This document shows, piece after piece, positions 1 through 8,599 of a DNA stretch of 64,000 nt (positions within the stretch are counted from its first letter, which is position 1; every line of letters begins with the position of its first letter). The translations under genes were made by a program, and so were the position numbers. Source of the stretch: Trichomonas vaginalis G3 (Eukaryota > Parabasalia > Trichomonadida > Trichomonadidae); contig NC_067205.1 of assembly GCF_026262505.1 (NCBI RefSeq), positions 4,030,001 to 4,094,000 on the forward strand, written 5' to 3'. The notes beneath the pieces are model-generated. The model saw only the letters and a list, made by a program, of their open reading frames with translations, was not told where the DNA came from and did no database searches.

Positions 1-1
1 C

Positions 2-430
2 GACAGAAACTACTATGACCAAAAGATACTCATGCGTATAAACAACACTTTCTCTGCTGGTTTGCCTATTGTTCATTCGAATGCAGAGTTTTCAGCTTTA
101 GTAAACTCAAACACTTTAGCAAACATAAACTTAACCTTAGTTGACGCAAACTTTGTTCCTGTAAAACTTTTATGTCCTATGTATTTGTCAATGACGGCAG
201 AAAGTTTCGAATTGGAAGATGCAACTGGTGAAAGTATTGTACTACAAGAACAACTTCAACAACAAATAGCTCAAGAACAACAAATGCAACAAATGGAACT
301 CAAGAATAAAAAAAATATTTTTTTTATTTTTATAAAAATGTACAGAATAGACGTTTCAGATTTTTATGACTTCCAAGCTTCAGAAATATGTGTCCATTTA
401 GAGACTATAACAAAGCAGTCGAGAATTTGA
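2..430 (+). CDS. C-terminal part of a Polinton protein, possibly capsid-type
   Basis: An open frame enters from the left edge. The first hundred or so residues read like the end of a beta-rich structural protein: alternating hydrophobic strands (NINLTLVDANFVPVKLL) and then a Gln-rich stretch near residues 82-98. Lying upstream of the helicase gene, it could be the end of a capsid protein. That is inference from texture and place, since no diagnostic motif is visible. An A/T-rich spacer like those between other genes of the element falls near 307-335, so the last part of the frame may belong to a different gene. Confidence 0.35.
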   Translation, partial: DRNYYDQKILMRINNTFSAGLPIVHSNAEFSALVNSNTLANINLTLVDANFVPVKLLCPMYLSMTAESFELEDATGESIVLQEQLQQQIAQEQQMQQMELKNKKNIFFIFIKMYRIDVSDFYDFQASEICVHLETITKQSRI

Positions 431-473
431 AACGTTTAGTCATTTATGTGACTCTGCCCCAGAATGTTATGTC

Positions 474-1571
474 ATGAAAGAATGGGATGTTGTCTTTAAC
501 AAACCAAGAGCAACCATAGTTTCAGAACAAGAATGTAGACAGAAACTTAAGAAAATAAAAGTCGTACAAGTTGGTATGAAGATGTTAGATGCTTGGGATA
601 TCTTATTGTCAAAGTTAGAAGATTTTTCAGTTCGTGGTATAAAGTTCTATACACCATCTCCAAACTTCTATTCTATCTTCACTGGATATAAATACGAACA
701 AGTAGAATGGAAAGAAAATGTTATAGAAGCTTGGTTAGACCATGTCAAAGAAATTATATGCAATGGAAACGAAAGAGTCTATGAGTATATCTTATGTTGG
801 TTTGCAAACATCTTACAACATCCAAGTGCTAAAAATGAAACTGCTCTCATTATAATTGGAAAACAAGGAACTGGTAAGAACACTTTCTTTACAGATATCT
901 TATGCAAACTGTTAGAGGGCTATTCGAACCCTAATATGACAAACTTAGAAAACATCTGCGGTAAATTTAACTCTTCAATAGAGAATATGAAACTTATAGT
1001 ATGTAACGAACTTCAAAGTATAGATACAACAAAGGTTTTAAACTCAGATGCTTTGAAGAGTCTTATAACAGACAAAGTTGGAGTTGTTGAAAGAAAATAT
1101 AAAGACCAAAGAGTTTGTGAAAATGTTGCAAATTTCATCATGGTTTCAAACAATGCCGTTCCGATGAAGTTAGAAAGTTCTGACAGAAGATATGTAGTTG
1201 TCAGAACGTCAGATTCTCATATGCAAGATACAGAATATTTTGACGACTTAGCAGAAACTTTGACACCTAACTTTTACAACCACTTGTTCTCATATTTCAT
1301 GACATTAGATATTTCTAAGTTCAATCCAAGACAAATTCCATATACCGAAGAAAGACAAACATTGTTAGAAGCAAACAAGAGTGTATATGAACTGTTTATA
1401 GATGAGACTAACTTTGAGTGTTTAGATGAAAGGTCATTGTACGATTCGTATAAACAATATTGTCAAGAGTATGGTTATATGACAGCATCTAAACGAACAT
1501 TCTTGGCAAATGTCAAAAATCTTTTAGATGTTCAGAACGGCGTATATACAAAGAAAAATTTTTCTGAGTAA
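474..1571 (+). CDS. SF3 (D5-like) helicase of the Polinton
   Basis: The 365-residue frame has a Walker A motif GKQGTGKN near residue 127. It is followed by an acidic B-motif segment (LIVCNELQS, about residues 175-185), a Lys/Arg-rich B' region (TDKVGVVERKYKDQR) and a C motif with the conserved Asn (NFIMVSNNAVP, about residues 218-228). That order is the superfamily 3 helicase signature found in poxvirus D5, NCLDV and virophage primase-helicases. In a Polinton it would unwind DNA for the element's own polymerase. The C-terminal 100 residues look like a winged-helix tail (ERSLYDSYKQYC). The next gene starts 36 bp downstream in the same direction. Confidence 0.8.
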   Translation: MKEWDVVFNKPRATIVSEQECRQKLKKIKVVQVGMKMLDAWDILLSKLEDFSVRGIKFYTPSPNFYSIFTGYKYEQVEWKENVIEAWLDHVKEIICNGNERVYEYILCWFANILQHPSAKNETALIIIGKQGTGKNTFFTDILCKLLEGYSNPNMTNLENICGKFNSSIENMKLIVCNELQSIDTTKVLNSDALKSLITDKVGVVERKYKDQRVCENVANFIMVSNNAVPMKLESSDRRYVVVRTSDSHMQDTEYFDDLAETLTPNFYNHLFSYFMTLDISKFNPRQIPYTEERQTLLEANKSVYELFIDETNFECLDERSLYDSYKQYCQEYGYMTASKRTFLANVKNLLDVQNGVYTKKNFSE

Positions 1572-1593
1572 ATTTAAAAAAAATATTTTTTTA
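1571..1593. promoter_or_regulatory. A-tract/T-tract spacer before a gene
   Basis: An A-run meets a T-run with the core AAAAAAATATTTTTTT just upstream of the next start. Similar blocks sit upstream of the minus-strand gene at 3807-4721 (about 4736-4755), upstream of the polymerase start (11167-11191) and near 307-335. The repeated position immediately 5' of genes suggests an element-specific promoter or nucleosome-free signal. Function is inferred from position only. Confidence 0.35.
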
Positions 1594-1606
1594 TCCGATA
1601 GAAAAG

Positions 1607-2026
1607 ATGACGAAATATATTTCAGTCAACAAGTACATGACAGAAGTCAAAGAAGAACTAGACCCATTCGCTTATTTGAATGTTTACTTCTACCATTTTG
1701 AAAAGTCTACATTTGACAAAATTTGGAACATCGAACCAGTTAAGTTTGCTATTGTGACTAAAAATGGTGCGAAATTTGAAGACTTAGACATAGAAGGTTT
1801 GTTAGCAGTCAAAGAAAATTTTGACAGAAGGTTCTCAAACCTTAAAGAAGGCAAAGCATACAAACTTGTTATACCTTATGAACCAAAGAAAGCAGACGAC
1901 TATGAATATTATGAGTCTAAGATAGTTGAAGTTCAAGGTAAATTGGGTAAAAAGATTTTAGAGTCTAAGCCAGTGTTTGCTCCTAAAGAGGAAGAGAACA
2001 TTGACATTGACCCAGAAATGTTCTAA
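1607..2026 (+). CDS. Polinton protein of unknown function, 139 aa
   Basis: The start ATG at 1607 lies directly behind an A/T spacer of the type seen before other genes in this element. The protein is mixed alpha/beta, rich in Phe, Tyr and Lys, with an acidic tail (EEENIDIDPEMF). I see no catalytic motif, signal peptide or membrane segment. It runs in the same direction as the helicase and converges with the Lys/Glu-rich gene at 2043-2519, with only 16 bp between their ends. A DNA-binding or replication accessory role would suit the neighbourhood, but nothing in the sequence shows it. Confidence 0.6.
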   Translation: MTKYISVNKYMTEVKEELDPFAYLNVYFYHFEKSTFDKIWNIEPVKFAIVTKNGAKFEDLDIEGLLAVKENFDRRFSNLKEGKAYKLVIPYEPKKADDYEYYESKIVEVQGKLGKKILESKPVFAPKEEENIDIDPEMF

Positions 2027-2042
2027 AAATAAAATTTTATTT

Positions 2043-2519
2043 TTACATGTCAAATTTCTTTTTCTCTGGCTCTGGCTCTGGTTCTTTCTTCTCTTCTTCT
2101 ACTTTCTTTTCTTCTACTTTCTTTTCTTTCTTTTCTCTCTTCTTCTTCTTCTCTGGTGGAGTTATGTCAAATTTGGCGCAACCATATTTTTGTAAAAGGT
2201 CTTTGTCCTTTAATAGCTCTTCTATTCTGTTTTCTATTTCATCTTCAAGAACAGCGCATGTGTCTTCTTTGCATTCTAAGAACTTTTGTTGGACTTCATC
2301 TTTCCAATCGGCGTCATCTCTGTCAACAAGTCTGTCATTGACAAATTTTAAGACTGCTCTGCTTAATGTTTTATGGTTCTTGTCATATTCCCAGAAACAG
2401 AACTTTAGAACAAATTCACCTTTCTTGTTTACACTATGTAAGATTTTATGGTCTACAGATGTTTTGCTGTCGAAAAGCTTGTCTCGAATATAGATAGCGA
2501 AATCGCTAGACATTTTCAA
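2043..2519 (-). CDS. Polinton protein with Lys/Glu-rich tail, 158 aa
   Basis: A folded-looking N-terminal part of about 110 residues (start MKMSSDF, or the second Met at residue 3) is followed by a low-complexity tail of KKKKREKKEKK and EEKKEPEPEPEKKK. The tail is strongly charged and probably disordered, as in DNA- or partner-binding accessory proteins. The mirror frame on the plus strand (Ser/Phe runs) is a shadow of this tail. I do not recognise the family. The gene is divergent from the ATPase remnant that starts about 30 bp away. Confidence 0.55.
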   Translation of the reverse strand: MKMSSDFAIYIRDKLFDSKTSVDHKILHSVNKKGEFVLKFCFWEYDKNHKTLSRAVLKFVNDRLVDRDDADWKDEVQQKFLECKEDTCAVLEDEIENRIEELLKDKDLLQKYGCAKFDITPPEKKKKREKKEKKVEEKKVEEEKKEPEPEPEKKKFDM

Positions 2520-2549
2520 AAAGATAAAAATTTTAATTTTTCTAAAAAT

Positions 2550-3312
2550 ATGTTAGAAAAAAAGTTTGCTGACATTGACAAAAAATTTGAGAATGTTTTA
2601 AACAAGAACAAGAGGAAGTTAGAAAATGCTCAGATAAAACCCATACATGACAAGTTCTTATTTGCTCAGAATGGTATAACAGGTCTAATTGCACCACCTG
2701 GGTCGGGTAAGACTTTCACTTATCTTAAAATGGCTGCACAACAACAAGAACTAGATGAGAAGAACCCATTCTATGAGTTAGTTGTCATTTGTAGTACTTC
2801 TGGTCAATTTGACCAAACCGTCAATTCGTTCAAAGATATTATAAAGAAGTCTAAGTTAGTATGTAAAAAGACTCTGAGTTGTTAGATTGGATAAAGAAGT
2901 ACCAAAGAAGAGTTTTGAAGTACAATGCTATAAATGAGTATATAAATTCGAAGTTTAAAGACCCAAATGAGGAAATGCAGAGAAATTAGAGAAGAAACAC
3001 TTCAGAAACAAACAGAAAGAGATAGAATACATTTCGAAGAAATTGCAATCTTACGATTGGAAGACATACCCTCATAGGTGTCTTCTTATCTTAGATGACT
3101 TTGCTTCTCATCCTTTGTTAAAGAACAGAGAACAAGATATGTGTCGAATTCTTAAGAAGCTCAGACACTTTAACATTTCAGTTGTCATTTGTGTACAGAC
3201 AGCAAAGAGTTTAAGTAAGGATGTAAAGAGAATACTTACTGACATTGTACTTTTCCCTGGATTGTCCGAAGACGATTTCATGGAACTTATGAAAGAAGTC
3301 CATGGCAGGTAA
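2550..3312 (+). pseudogene. A32-type packaging ATPase, broken fossil
   Basis: A Walker A motif APPGSGKT and a downstream Walker B-like segment LLILDDFA, followed by a sensor-type region (VVICVQTAKS), identify the FtsK/HerA-superfamily packaging ATPase present in nearly all Polintons. Its role in the family is to drive DNA into the capsid. An ATG at 2550 follows an A/T spacer and is the likely start. An open frame reaching back to 2448 only overlaps the neighbouring gene on the other strand. The copy is broken, by a small number of breaks. Confidence 0.75.
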
Positions 3313-3806
3313 GTTTGACAGACATGAACTATGGGAGAAGTACAAAGTCATACAAGACCCTCATACTTCTTTCAGAATTCACATCTACGCGAACAAAGTT
3401 CAAATTGTAAAAAGTCAAGCTTGAAAAATAAAGAGTTCATCTACTCTACTTGTTTGAAGTTGTCAAAATACTCTGTTATTTTTCACGATTTTCATGAGTT
3501 TTGGCTACCCCTGTAAAAGTCGGTCTAGAGAAATTTCATGAAATTTGGTCATTTTTCAGCAAAAATATATTTTAGGTGAAGAGGTGAAATCTCACCTCTT
3601 TTTTCACCTGTTTTTTCACCTCAGTTATTTTATAAGCGTTTCACATGGTAAACGTTATTTTTTAAATTTTGTGAAAACTCAACGGTTTGACACAAGCCCT
3701 AAAAATTATTTTACTCAGAATTTTGTTGCTGAATTCAATAAAAATATATTTTAGGTGAAGAGGTGAGATTTCACCTCTTTTTTCACCTCTTTTTTCACCT
3801 GTTATT
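3313..3806. other. Intergenic tract with hairpin repeats
   Basis: No gene is recognised here beyond the decaying end of the ATPase region. Two copies of a GGTGA/TCACC hairpin lie at about 3577-3623 and 3755-3808. Each is an inverted repeat of AGGTGAAGAGGTGA with trailing TTTTTTCACCT steps. Confidence 0.5.
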
Positions 3807-3808
3807 TT
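3577..3808. repeat. GAGGTGA/TCACCTC hairpin repeats, pair 1
   Basis: Two copies about 178 bp apart each read AGGTGAAGAGGTGA, then its complement TCACCTC, then one or two TTTTTTCACCT steps. They can fold into a strong stem-loop. The intervening sequence also repeats parts of AAAAATATATTTTAGGTG. They could be terminators for convergent transcripts or internal copies of Polinton subterminal repeats, because a related copy sits near the end of Polinton copy 2 at 60791-60840. Confidence 0.6.
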
Positions 3809-4721
3809 ATAAGCGTTTTACATGAATTGTATGATGTATATTTGAAATCCTAAACAATTTCGTAGCTTCTATTTCTTCTGTCAGTACATCGAATGTTTTA
3901 ACGATACCGAAAGTTTCTTTATACTTCTTCTTGACGTCAGATAGAAGGAAATCGTCAGCAGTTGGATAGTTTTTGTTCAGAAATGCTAACATGTTCATTT
4001 TATCTTCTGCTGGTTTCTCTACTTCTTTCTTTAAGTCAGCATAGTCGTTTCGCATACGTTCTATCTCTTTGACGGAGTAGTTATATTTCCTCATTGCTGC
4101 TTTACATTTTGAACATTGCGGGTTCATTTTAGCATTGTACATTGAAACCTTACCTGCTAAAACAACTAAGGCGTCAATTGCTCTCTTTAACTCAAAAGTT
4201 GCGGGTCTTATTTGTTCATTCCATATCTTACCTCTTCTATCTTTATCTCTTATCTGCCATACACATTTTGCAACTAACGAAACAAAGTTGTCGTAGGTCT
4301 TAAACTCCCCAGATTTGTATATGTCAGAGATGTTCTTATATACCATATCGCAATCTTTGTCCATGACTTTGTGGTTGCAATGAAATCCAAGAAACTCATA
4401 GTTAACCTTTCGTATGAACTTCTTTATTTCTACTGAGTCAGTTGCTTTGACTTCTATTTCATCGAATTCTGGAATAGTAAGCTTTTGTTGTTGGATTTCA
4501 GGAAGTTTAGGTAGATGGTCAATAATGTCCTGCATTTCATAAAGATACTGTTCATTTGTTTCATCTTTCGCAGTGCAATCTAAATCTCCTTGGAGAAGTT
4601 CTTGCTTTATCTTCTGGATTTCTGTTTCGAAAGTATATGAAGAAGGAATGAAGCTTTTCATCTCTACTAACATTGAAGTTGGGTTCATGACTAAAGAGTT
4701 TGGTGCTGTTGTTGCTAACAT
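3807..4721 (-). CDS. Polinton protein of unknown function, 304 aa
   Basis: I start it at the Met beginning MLATTAPNS (4721), directly behind an A/T spacer. The longer frame to 4832 only reads through a hairpin repeat (FHLFFHLFFHL) and is not credible. The protein is rich in Lys, Glu and Met with long helical stretches. It holds a possible zinc-binding cluster CSKCKAAMRK near two thirds of its length and an upstream HCNHKVMDKDCDM segment. No known enzyme motif is visible. It may be a structural or DNA-packaging accessory protein; family not recognised. Confidence 0.6.
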   Translation of the reverse strand: MLATTAPNSLVMNPTSMLVEMKSFIPSSYTFETEIQKIKQELLQGDLDCTAKDETNEQYLYEMQDIIDHLPKLPEIQQQKLTIPEFDEIEVKATDSVEIKKFIRKVNYEFLGFHCNHKVMDKDCDMVYKNISDIYKSGEFKTYDNFVSLVAKCVWQIRDKDRRGKIWNEQIRPATFELKRAIDALVVLAGKVSMYNAKMNPQCSKCKAAMRKYNYSVKEIERMRNDYADLKKEVEKPAEDKMNMLAFLNKNYPTADDFLLSDVKKKYKETFGIVKTFDVLTEEIEATKLFRISNIHHTIHVKRL

Positions 4722-4794
4722 GTTCTTACAATAAAAATAAAAAAATATTTTTTTAAAAAAACCAACTTTATTTTTTATTTCGGGAAAATTCATG

Positions 4795-4995
4795 AGGTGA
4801 AAAAACAGGTGAAAAAAGAGGTGAAATCTCACCTCTTCACCTAAACATTATTTTTGTCTGATTTACGCTCATTACGATGAAGTTTCGACAAAACATTTAC
4901 GTTCATGTTTGACAAAACATTTACGATGAAATCATGAAAATTCATGAGGTGAAAAAACAGGTGAAAAAAGAGGTGAAATCTCACCTCTTCACCTA
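4795..4995. repeat. GAGGTGA/TCACCTC hairpin repeats, pair 2 (inverted)
   Basis: Two more copies of the hairpin family, at about 4795-4845 and 4946-4995, lie in the opposite orientation to pair 1. Between them, GACAAAACATTTACG occurs twice. It resembles the complement of the 24-27 bp minisatellite close to the end of Polinton copy 2. The gene at 3807-4721 is thus bracketed by inverted repeat blocks. Confidence 0.6.
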
Positions 4996-5068
4996 AAATA
5001 TATTTTTGCTGAATTCAGCAACAAAATTCAAATTGTAAACGGTTTAATAGAAAAAGTGTTATTTTTTC

Positions 5069-5263
5069 ATGTCCGAAGACTCGAAGGTGCAACACTTCCA
5101 AAATACCGACGAACTCAGAAGAGCAGCATGGCAGTATCTTCTTGACAACTTCTTTGAGTTCTCCAGGTACACCTTGGAAAATGCTGAAGAACTCCGACAC
5201 AGAGAATTTGGAGAAATTGCACTCCAATACTACCTTGACAAACAAAGGGTAAACAAAGGGTAA
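5069..5263 (+). CDS. small accessory protein, 64 aa
   Basis: This short acidic/helical protein (MSEDSKVQHF start) has its ATG behind a T-run (TTATTTTTTC). The same layout precedes the other small genes up to 7846. Codon choice is richer in C and G than in the flanking Polinton genes. There is no membrane segment or known motif. The pattern of aromatic and charged residues in the helix LRRAAWQYLLDNFFEFSRYT suggests a small protein-interaction module. The next gene begins 41 bp downstream on the same strand. Confidence 0.55.
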   Translation: MSEDSKVQHFQNTDELRRAAWQYLLDNFFEFSRYTLENAEELRHREFGEIALQYYLDKQRVNKG

Positions 5264-5304
5264 AATAAGACTAAAAACTTAACGTTTAAAAAGTGACATT
5301 TTTA

Positions 5305-5505
5305 ATGAGCTCCGAGTCACCGAGAAAACTTGGTCAGATGTTAGCAGCTTACTTCCCTGAGGAGGATGGAAGCGTTACATACGTAAGGTTCAAAAACAAC
5401 GAACCTGGAATTGCGTACCAAATTCGCAATTACATGACCATGGAAGAGTACGAAAGGTTTCTACAAGAGAAACCAGCTCTAAACAACTCAGAAAAGAAAG
5501 AGTAA
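5305..5505 (+). CDS. small accessory protein, 66 aa
   Basis: The first ATG of the frame is at 5305 (MSSESPRKLGQM), behind GTGACATTTTTA. The frame is open four codons further upstream but has no earlier ATG. The protein is compact, with a central beta-like stretch (GSVTYVRFKNNEPGIAYQIR) and a charged C-terminus. It ends GAG TAA AAA like several neighbours. I do not recognise the family. It sits in tandem with the 64-aa gene. Confidence 0.5.
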   Translation: MSSESPRKLGQMLAAYFPEEDGSVTYVRFKNNEPGIAYQIRNYMTMEEYERFLQEKPALNNSEKKE

Positions 5506-5533
5506 AAAGTTTAACTCGTAATTGTTTATTTTT

Positions 5534-6158
5534 TTACTTGTATGGGCAAGCTGCAAGAATGAAGTCGACTATCTCAGTCTTTGTCTTGACCAGTTGGACT
5601 GCTCTTGCGAGTACGTCTGTTTTGCGGTCTCCAGCTGGTGTCTGACCTTCGTAATTGCGCATGTTCTTGAGAGCTCCAGTTGTAAATGGTTGTAGGATGA
5701 AGAGTCTCTCAGACTGCTTGAGGTAGTCTTCACGGTCACGAACCGAATCTGTGGTACGAGTCGAATCGGTCGATTTGAGGGAAGAGAGTGAGAGCCTGTC
5801 TTCTTCCATAGGGGCTGTGGCATACTCTTTGCGTAAACGGTTCAGACCTTCTTCGAACTCTTGGTCTCTCTTGGACTGAGATTGGAATTTGAATTGGGGT
5901 GGAGGGTTTGACATGAACATCCAAGGGTTAGGGAAGTAAGGCATGGGTTGAGGAGGGTAGTTTGGAAAGCCTTGTGGTGGGTAGTTTGGAAAGCCTTGTG
6001 GTGGGTAGTAACCTTGAGGTGGAAATTGGTAGTAATTCGGAGGTCCTTGTTGGAACTGAGGTTGCTGTGGGGCCTTGTGGAGGTGGAACCTGTTGTGGTG
6101 CTGGAGCATGCTGTTCTTCTGGCTGTGGAACGGGTTCAGTAGGTGGGACGTCGGACAT
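5534..6158 (-). pseudogene. Pro/Gln/Tyr-rich protein of the Polinton accessory block
   Basis: The N-terminal half is low complexity: Pro-Gln and Ala-Pro-Gln runs, then repeats of the type FPNYPPQG and YYPPQG. The last 110 residues look folded (SKRDQEFEEGL, then LQPFTTGALKNMRNYEGQ, ending ILAACPYK). Pro/Tyr/Gln repeats are typical of disordered coat-associated or scaffold proteins, but no family is recognised. The likely start MSDVPPTEP faces the divergent gene at 6531 across a minisatellite. The copy does not read through in one frame (about one break, or a sequencing error). Confidence 0.5.
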
Positions 6159-6189
6159 TCGTTTGTGTCTTAACCGTCTTTGTTCTGAA

Positions 6190-6525
6190 ACAATATAATA
6201 TTGTCTTGAAAAAGTACAATATTGTCTTGAAAAAGTACAATATTGTCTTGAAAAAGTACAACATTGTCTTGAAAAAGTACAACATTGTCTTGAAAAAGTA
6301 CAACATTGTTCTGAAAAAGTACAACATTGTTCTGAAAAAGTACAACATTGTTCTGAAAAAGTTCAAGACTTGTTCTGAAAAAGTACAGCCGTACTCAAAT
6401 TTGAGAGACATTGTACTGAATTTATACAACATTGTTCTGAAAAAGTACAACATTGTCTTGAAAAAGTACAACATTGTCTTGAAAAAGTACAACATTGTCT
6501 TGAAAAAGTACAATATTGTACTGAC
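6190..6525. repeat. 21-bp minisatellite between divergent genes
   Basis: About 15 copies of a 21-bp unit, TTGTCTTGAAAAAGTACAACA, with a sub-variant TTGTTCTGAAAAAG and one irregular stretch near 6361-6425. Because 21 is divisible by three, both strands stay open for more than 120 codons (KKYNIVL and YFFKTML heptads). I read these as artefacts of the repeat. It occupies the whole space between two divergent starts, so it could contain repeated regulatory sites. Confidence 0.85.
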
Positions 6526-6530
6526 TCAGT

Positions 6531-6893
6531 ATGGAGCTTGACCCCTTAGACGAAGCAATTTATCTAATTGAGGTAAATGAAACCGTGAAGGAATATCTCA
6601 GCAAGTGCAAACCAAGCAAGTCCATTGGCTTCTGGTTGTCCAAGAATAGTGTCTTAAAGTTGGAAATTGAAACAGGTGTTGCAATTCAAGTTCCAGAAGG
6701 CACTGCATTCGATGATATTAAGGATGTGAAGAAAGAAGCCCTCTTGAAGTTCTTCATGAAACGTCCTTGGATACTACTTCCATATCGTGAGAGCCCAATT
6801 CCACGAATTACACAAATTCTCAGAGCACTACTTCACTACTCTGGACAGCCGTTCTTCATAACCTCAGAAGGCGACATCCAACCAATTCAGTAA
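6531..6893 (+). CDS. accessory protein of unknown function, 120 aa
   Basis: The ATG at 6531 lies immediately after the minisatellite. The N-terminus reads MELDPLDEAIYLIEVNE. The middle has amphipathic strands (GFWLSKNSVLKLEIETGVAIQ) and the C-terminal half is aromatic and basic (MKRPWILLPYRESPIPRITQILRALLHY broken by Pro). There is no signal peptide, membrane helix or known catalytic motif. It leads a same-strand series of four genes (6531, 6921, 7229, 7846) with gaps of 23-32 bp, compatible with co-regulation. Confidence 0.5.
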   Translation: MELDPLDEAIYLIEVNETVKEYLSKCKPSKSIGFWLSKNSVLKLEIETGVAIQVPEGTAFDDIKDVKKEALLKFFMKRPWILLPYRESPIPRITQILRALLHYSGQPFFITSEGDIQPIQ

Positions 6894-6920
6894 ACATCTC
6901 ATTTTAACTTCACTTTTTTT

Positions 6921-7205
6921 ATGTTTTTACTCACACTCGTACTCAACAGGTTTGTGTACAACTATTTCAACTGTGAACCTTGTATTGACCGGTCTTCCTG
7001 CAAATGCAAGTTCGGTCAATACACAATTTATGGTGGCAAGAAAGACAGTGGGGAATGTTATTCTGACATCTGTTGTTGCGCTCGAGAGAGAATTGAAATT
7101 CCAGACCCAACTCCAACAAGAACTCTCAAGTTGCCGAAGACTCATGTGAAGAAGAAGCCTTCTGGTAAGTTTCTTATAGCCATCTATATGGCACGCTTTG
7201 AGTAA
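6921..7205 (+). CDS. Cys-rich small protein, 94 aa
   Basis: The ATG follows CTTCACTTTTTTT, the T-rich leader shared by neighbours. A short hydrophobic N-terminus (MFLLTLVLNRFVYNYF) could be a signal or anchor. Nine cysteines follow between about residues 18 and 53, including CKCKF and ICCCARE, which suggests disulfide or metal binding. The C-terminal part is basic and Pro-rich. An almost equally long frame exists on the opposite strand. I prefer this strand because of the leader, the direction of its neighbours and the GAG TAA AAA end shared with them. Confidence 0.45.
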   Translation: MFLLTLVLNRFVYNYFNCEPCIDRSSCKCKFGQYTIYGGKKDSGECYSDICCCARERIEIPDPTPTRTLKLPKTHVKKKPSGKFLIAIYMARFE

Positions 7206-7228
7206 AAACATTTTTTTTCATTTTTTGA

Positions 7229-7813
7229 ATGAAGCAAGTTAAATTCGTCCCACACCAAACTCAATGGACCGATGAAGAGTTTCAAGCCATGGTTGAAGGC
7301 GTTGAGAACGACATAGACGGCGAACTTGAAGGAGCTCAAACCACAATTGCAACCAAAATTGCAGGAGTCAAGGAACAGATAGCTCCACTGAAAGCTACCA
7401 AAGCTACTCTTGACCTCATGGATAGTTACCGTTTAGAAGTAAAGAGTGGAATAAGACAATTAAAATTAAAACTTCTAAACTACGAAGCTATACTCCAAAA
7501 GTTAGCAGAAATGAGAAGACTTTACCAGAGCTACTTACATGTAAGGGACTTACCTTCAAGCAGTCCGACCAAAGATGAATTTTCTGACATTGTCCCAATT
7601 TTGTCCGAAAGTCAGCTCAGATGTTTTGAACTACTCCCAACATATCCAGAATATGAACGTTTGCCTGAACTCTTCCGCAATCTCAAAAAACGTTTTTTGG
7701 TTCTCATGTTCGAAACTTTTATCGGAAGAGACAACAAACGTTCAGAAGAAGAACAAGATATTATTTTAAACTTGTTGTATGACTTAACCGTCATAACAAG
7801 CTTTTTGAAGTAA
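7229..7813 (+). CDS. coiled-coil accessory protein, 194 aa
   Basis: The ATG follows TTTTCATTTTTTGA. Residues about 20-100 are strongly helical with heptad-like spacing (TIATKIAGVKEQIAPLKATK and onward to the YEAILQKLAEMRRLYQSYL region, here interrupted by other residues), suggesting a coiled coil. The C-terminal half is also helical and ends in a hydrophobic stretch (LLYDLTVITSFLK). I recognise no family. Its place before the HNH gene suggests that the two are expressed together. Confidence 0.5.
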   Translation: MKQVKFVPHQTQWTDEEFQAMVEGVENDIDGELEGAQTTIATKIAGVKEQIAPLKATKATLDLMDSYRLEVKSGIRQLKLKLLNYEAILQKLAEMRRLYQSYLHVRDLPSSSPTKDEFSDIVPILSESQLRCFELLPTYPEYERLPELFRNLKKRFLVLMFETFIGRDNKRSEEEQDIILNLLYDLTVITSFLK

Positions 7814-7845
7814 AACCGTCATTCTCAAACCACTTCATTTTTTCG

Positions 7846-8550
7846 ATGTCCGAACAAGCACCGAAGCCAAACTCAATGGAAGATGTCCTTTCAAGGTTGC
7901 CAGACAAGCGCCCAGTTCAAATTCAAATTTTGAATTTGAAAGCTCATCTGACAAACACCGTTCAGACTCTCCAAAGTAGTCTTATGGAAGAGATGACCAA
8001 GCTCAAAGCCGATGTCCTCATGAACCAAGCTTCCAATGAGAAATGCCTGAATGATTTGACGGAAACCTTGCGCATTTACGAGAGAGAGAACCGAGACCTT
8101 GCCAGACTCATCTACCGTTTCTTCGAAGAGATAGACGCCATCTGGAAGGTACTCGGAAAGGACAGAACATGCAACACCGTAATTCGTGAACACAGAATTG
8201 AAGAAGGAATTGTCGAGGAAGAAGAGAAACACGAAGAAGAGGAAGAGGAAGAAGAGGAAGAAGAGAAACACGAAGAAGAGGAAGTTTGGGCAACCCTTGT
8301 TGCCGATGACAGTTATGAAATTTCCCAACCCTACCCATACCAAATCCGCAACAAGGAGACCGGCAAGGTTCTTACCCCAGTTCTCAACAACTTGGGACAC
8401 TTGAACCTTACCCTTCGGAATTACGGTTCAATCTCCATGGGCAAGCTTGTCGCAATTCAATGGGTTCCAAATCCAGGCAAGAAGACGAAGGTCAGACACA
8501 TTGACGGTGACAAGCTCAACAACCGTAAGGAGAACCTCGAGTGGTTCTAA
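7846..8550 (+). CDS. HNH-type DNA-binding/nuclease-like protein, 234 aa
   Basis: Residues 1-110 are helical and coiled-coil-like. About residues 120-148 form a Glu/His-rich linker of nearly pure acidic residues. The last 80 residues match a NUMOD4/HNH homing-endonuclease-type module: YQIRN..TGKVL, then KLVAIQWVPNPGK, then VRHIDGDKLNNRKENLEW, with the His-Asp, Asn-Asn and Asn-Leu-Glu-Trp spacing of the HNH-3 fold. Known relatives are free-standing phage and giant-virus endonucleases that cut or bind DNA. Here the module is fused behind a coiled coil and an acidic linker, which is not the usual arrangement. Activity cannot be judged. Confidence 0.65.
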   Translation: MSEQAPKPNSMEDVLSRLPDKRPVQIQILNLKAHLTNTVQTLQSSLMEEMTKLKADVLMNQASNEKCLNDLTETLRIYERENRDLARLIYRFFEEIDAIWKVLGKDRTCNTVIREHRIEEGIVEEEEKHEEEEEEEEEEEKHEEEEVWATLVADDSYEISQPYPYQIRNKETGKVLTPVLNNLGHLNLTLRNYGSISMGKLVAIQWVPNPGKKTKVRHIDGDKLNNRKENLEWF

Positions 8551-8599
8551 GAGTAAAAAAATTTTATTTTAGGGGGAAACCCCGAGTAAATTTAGGTGT

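Noticed and set aside
2047-2493. Ser/Phe-rich plus-strand frame
   Set aside because: Antisense shadow of the Lys/Glu-rich tail of the minus-strand gene at 2043-2519.
6143-6541. Open frames on both strands with KKYNIVL / YFFKTML heptads
   Set aside because: Product of a 21-bp minisatellite whose length keeps frames open. It sits between two divergent genes and has no independent support.
6927-7211. 94-codon minus-strand frame opposite the Cys-rich gene
   Set aside because: Its upstream side is A-rich, not the T-rich leader shared by neighbours, and the plus frame fits the direction of the gene series. The choice remains uncertain.
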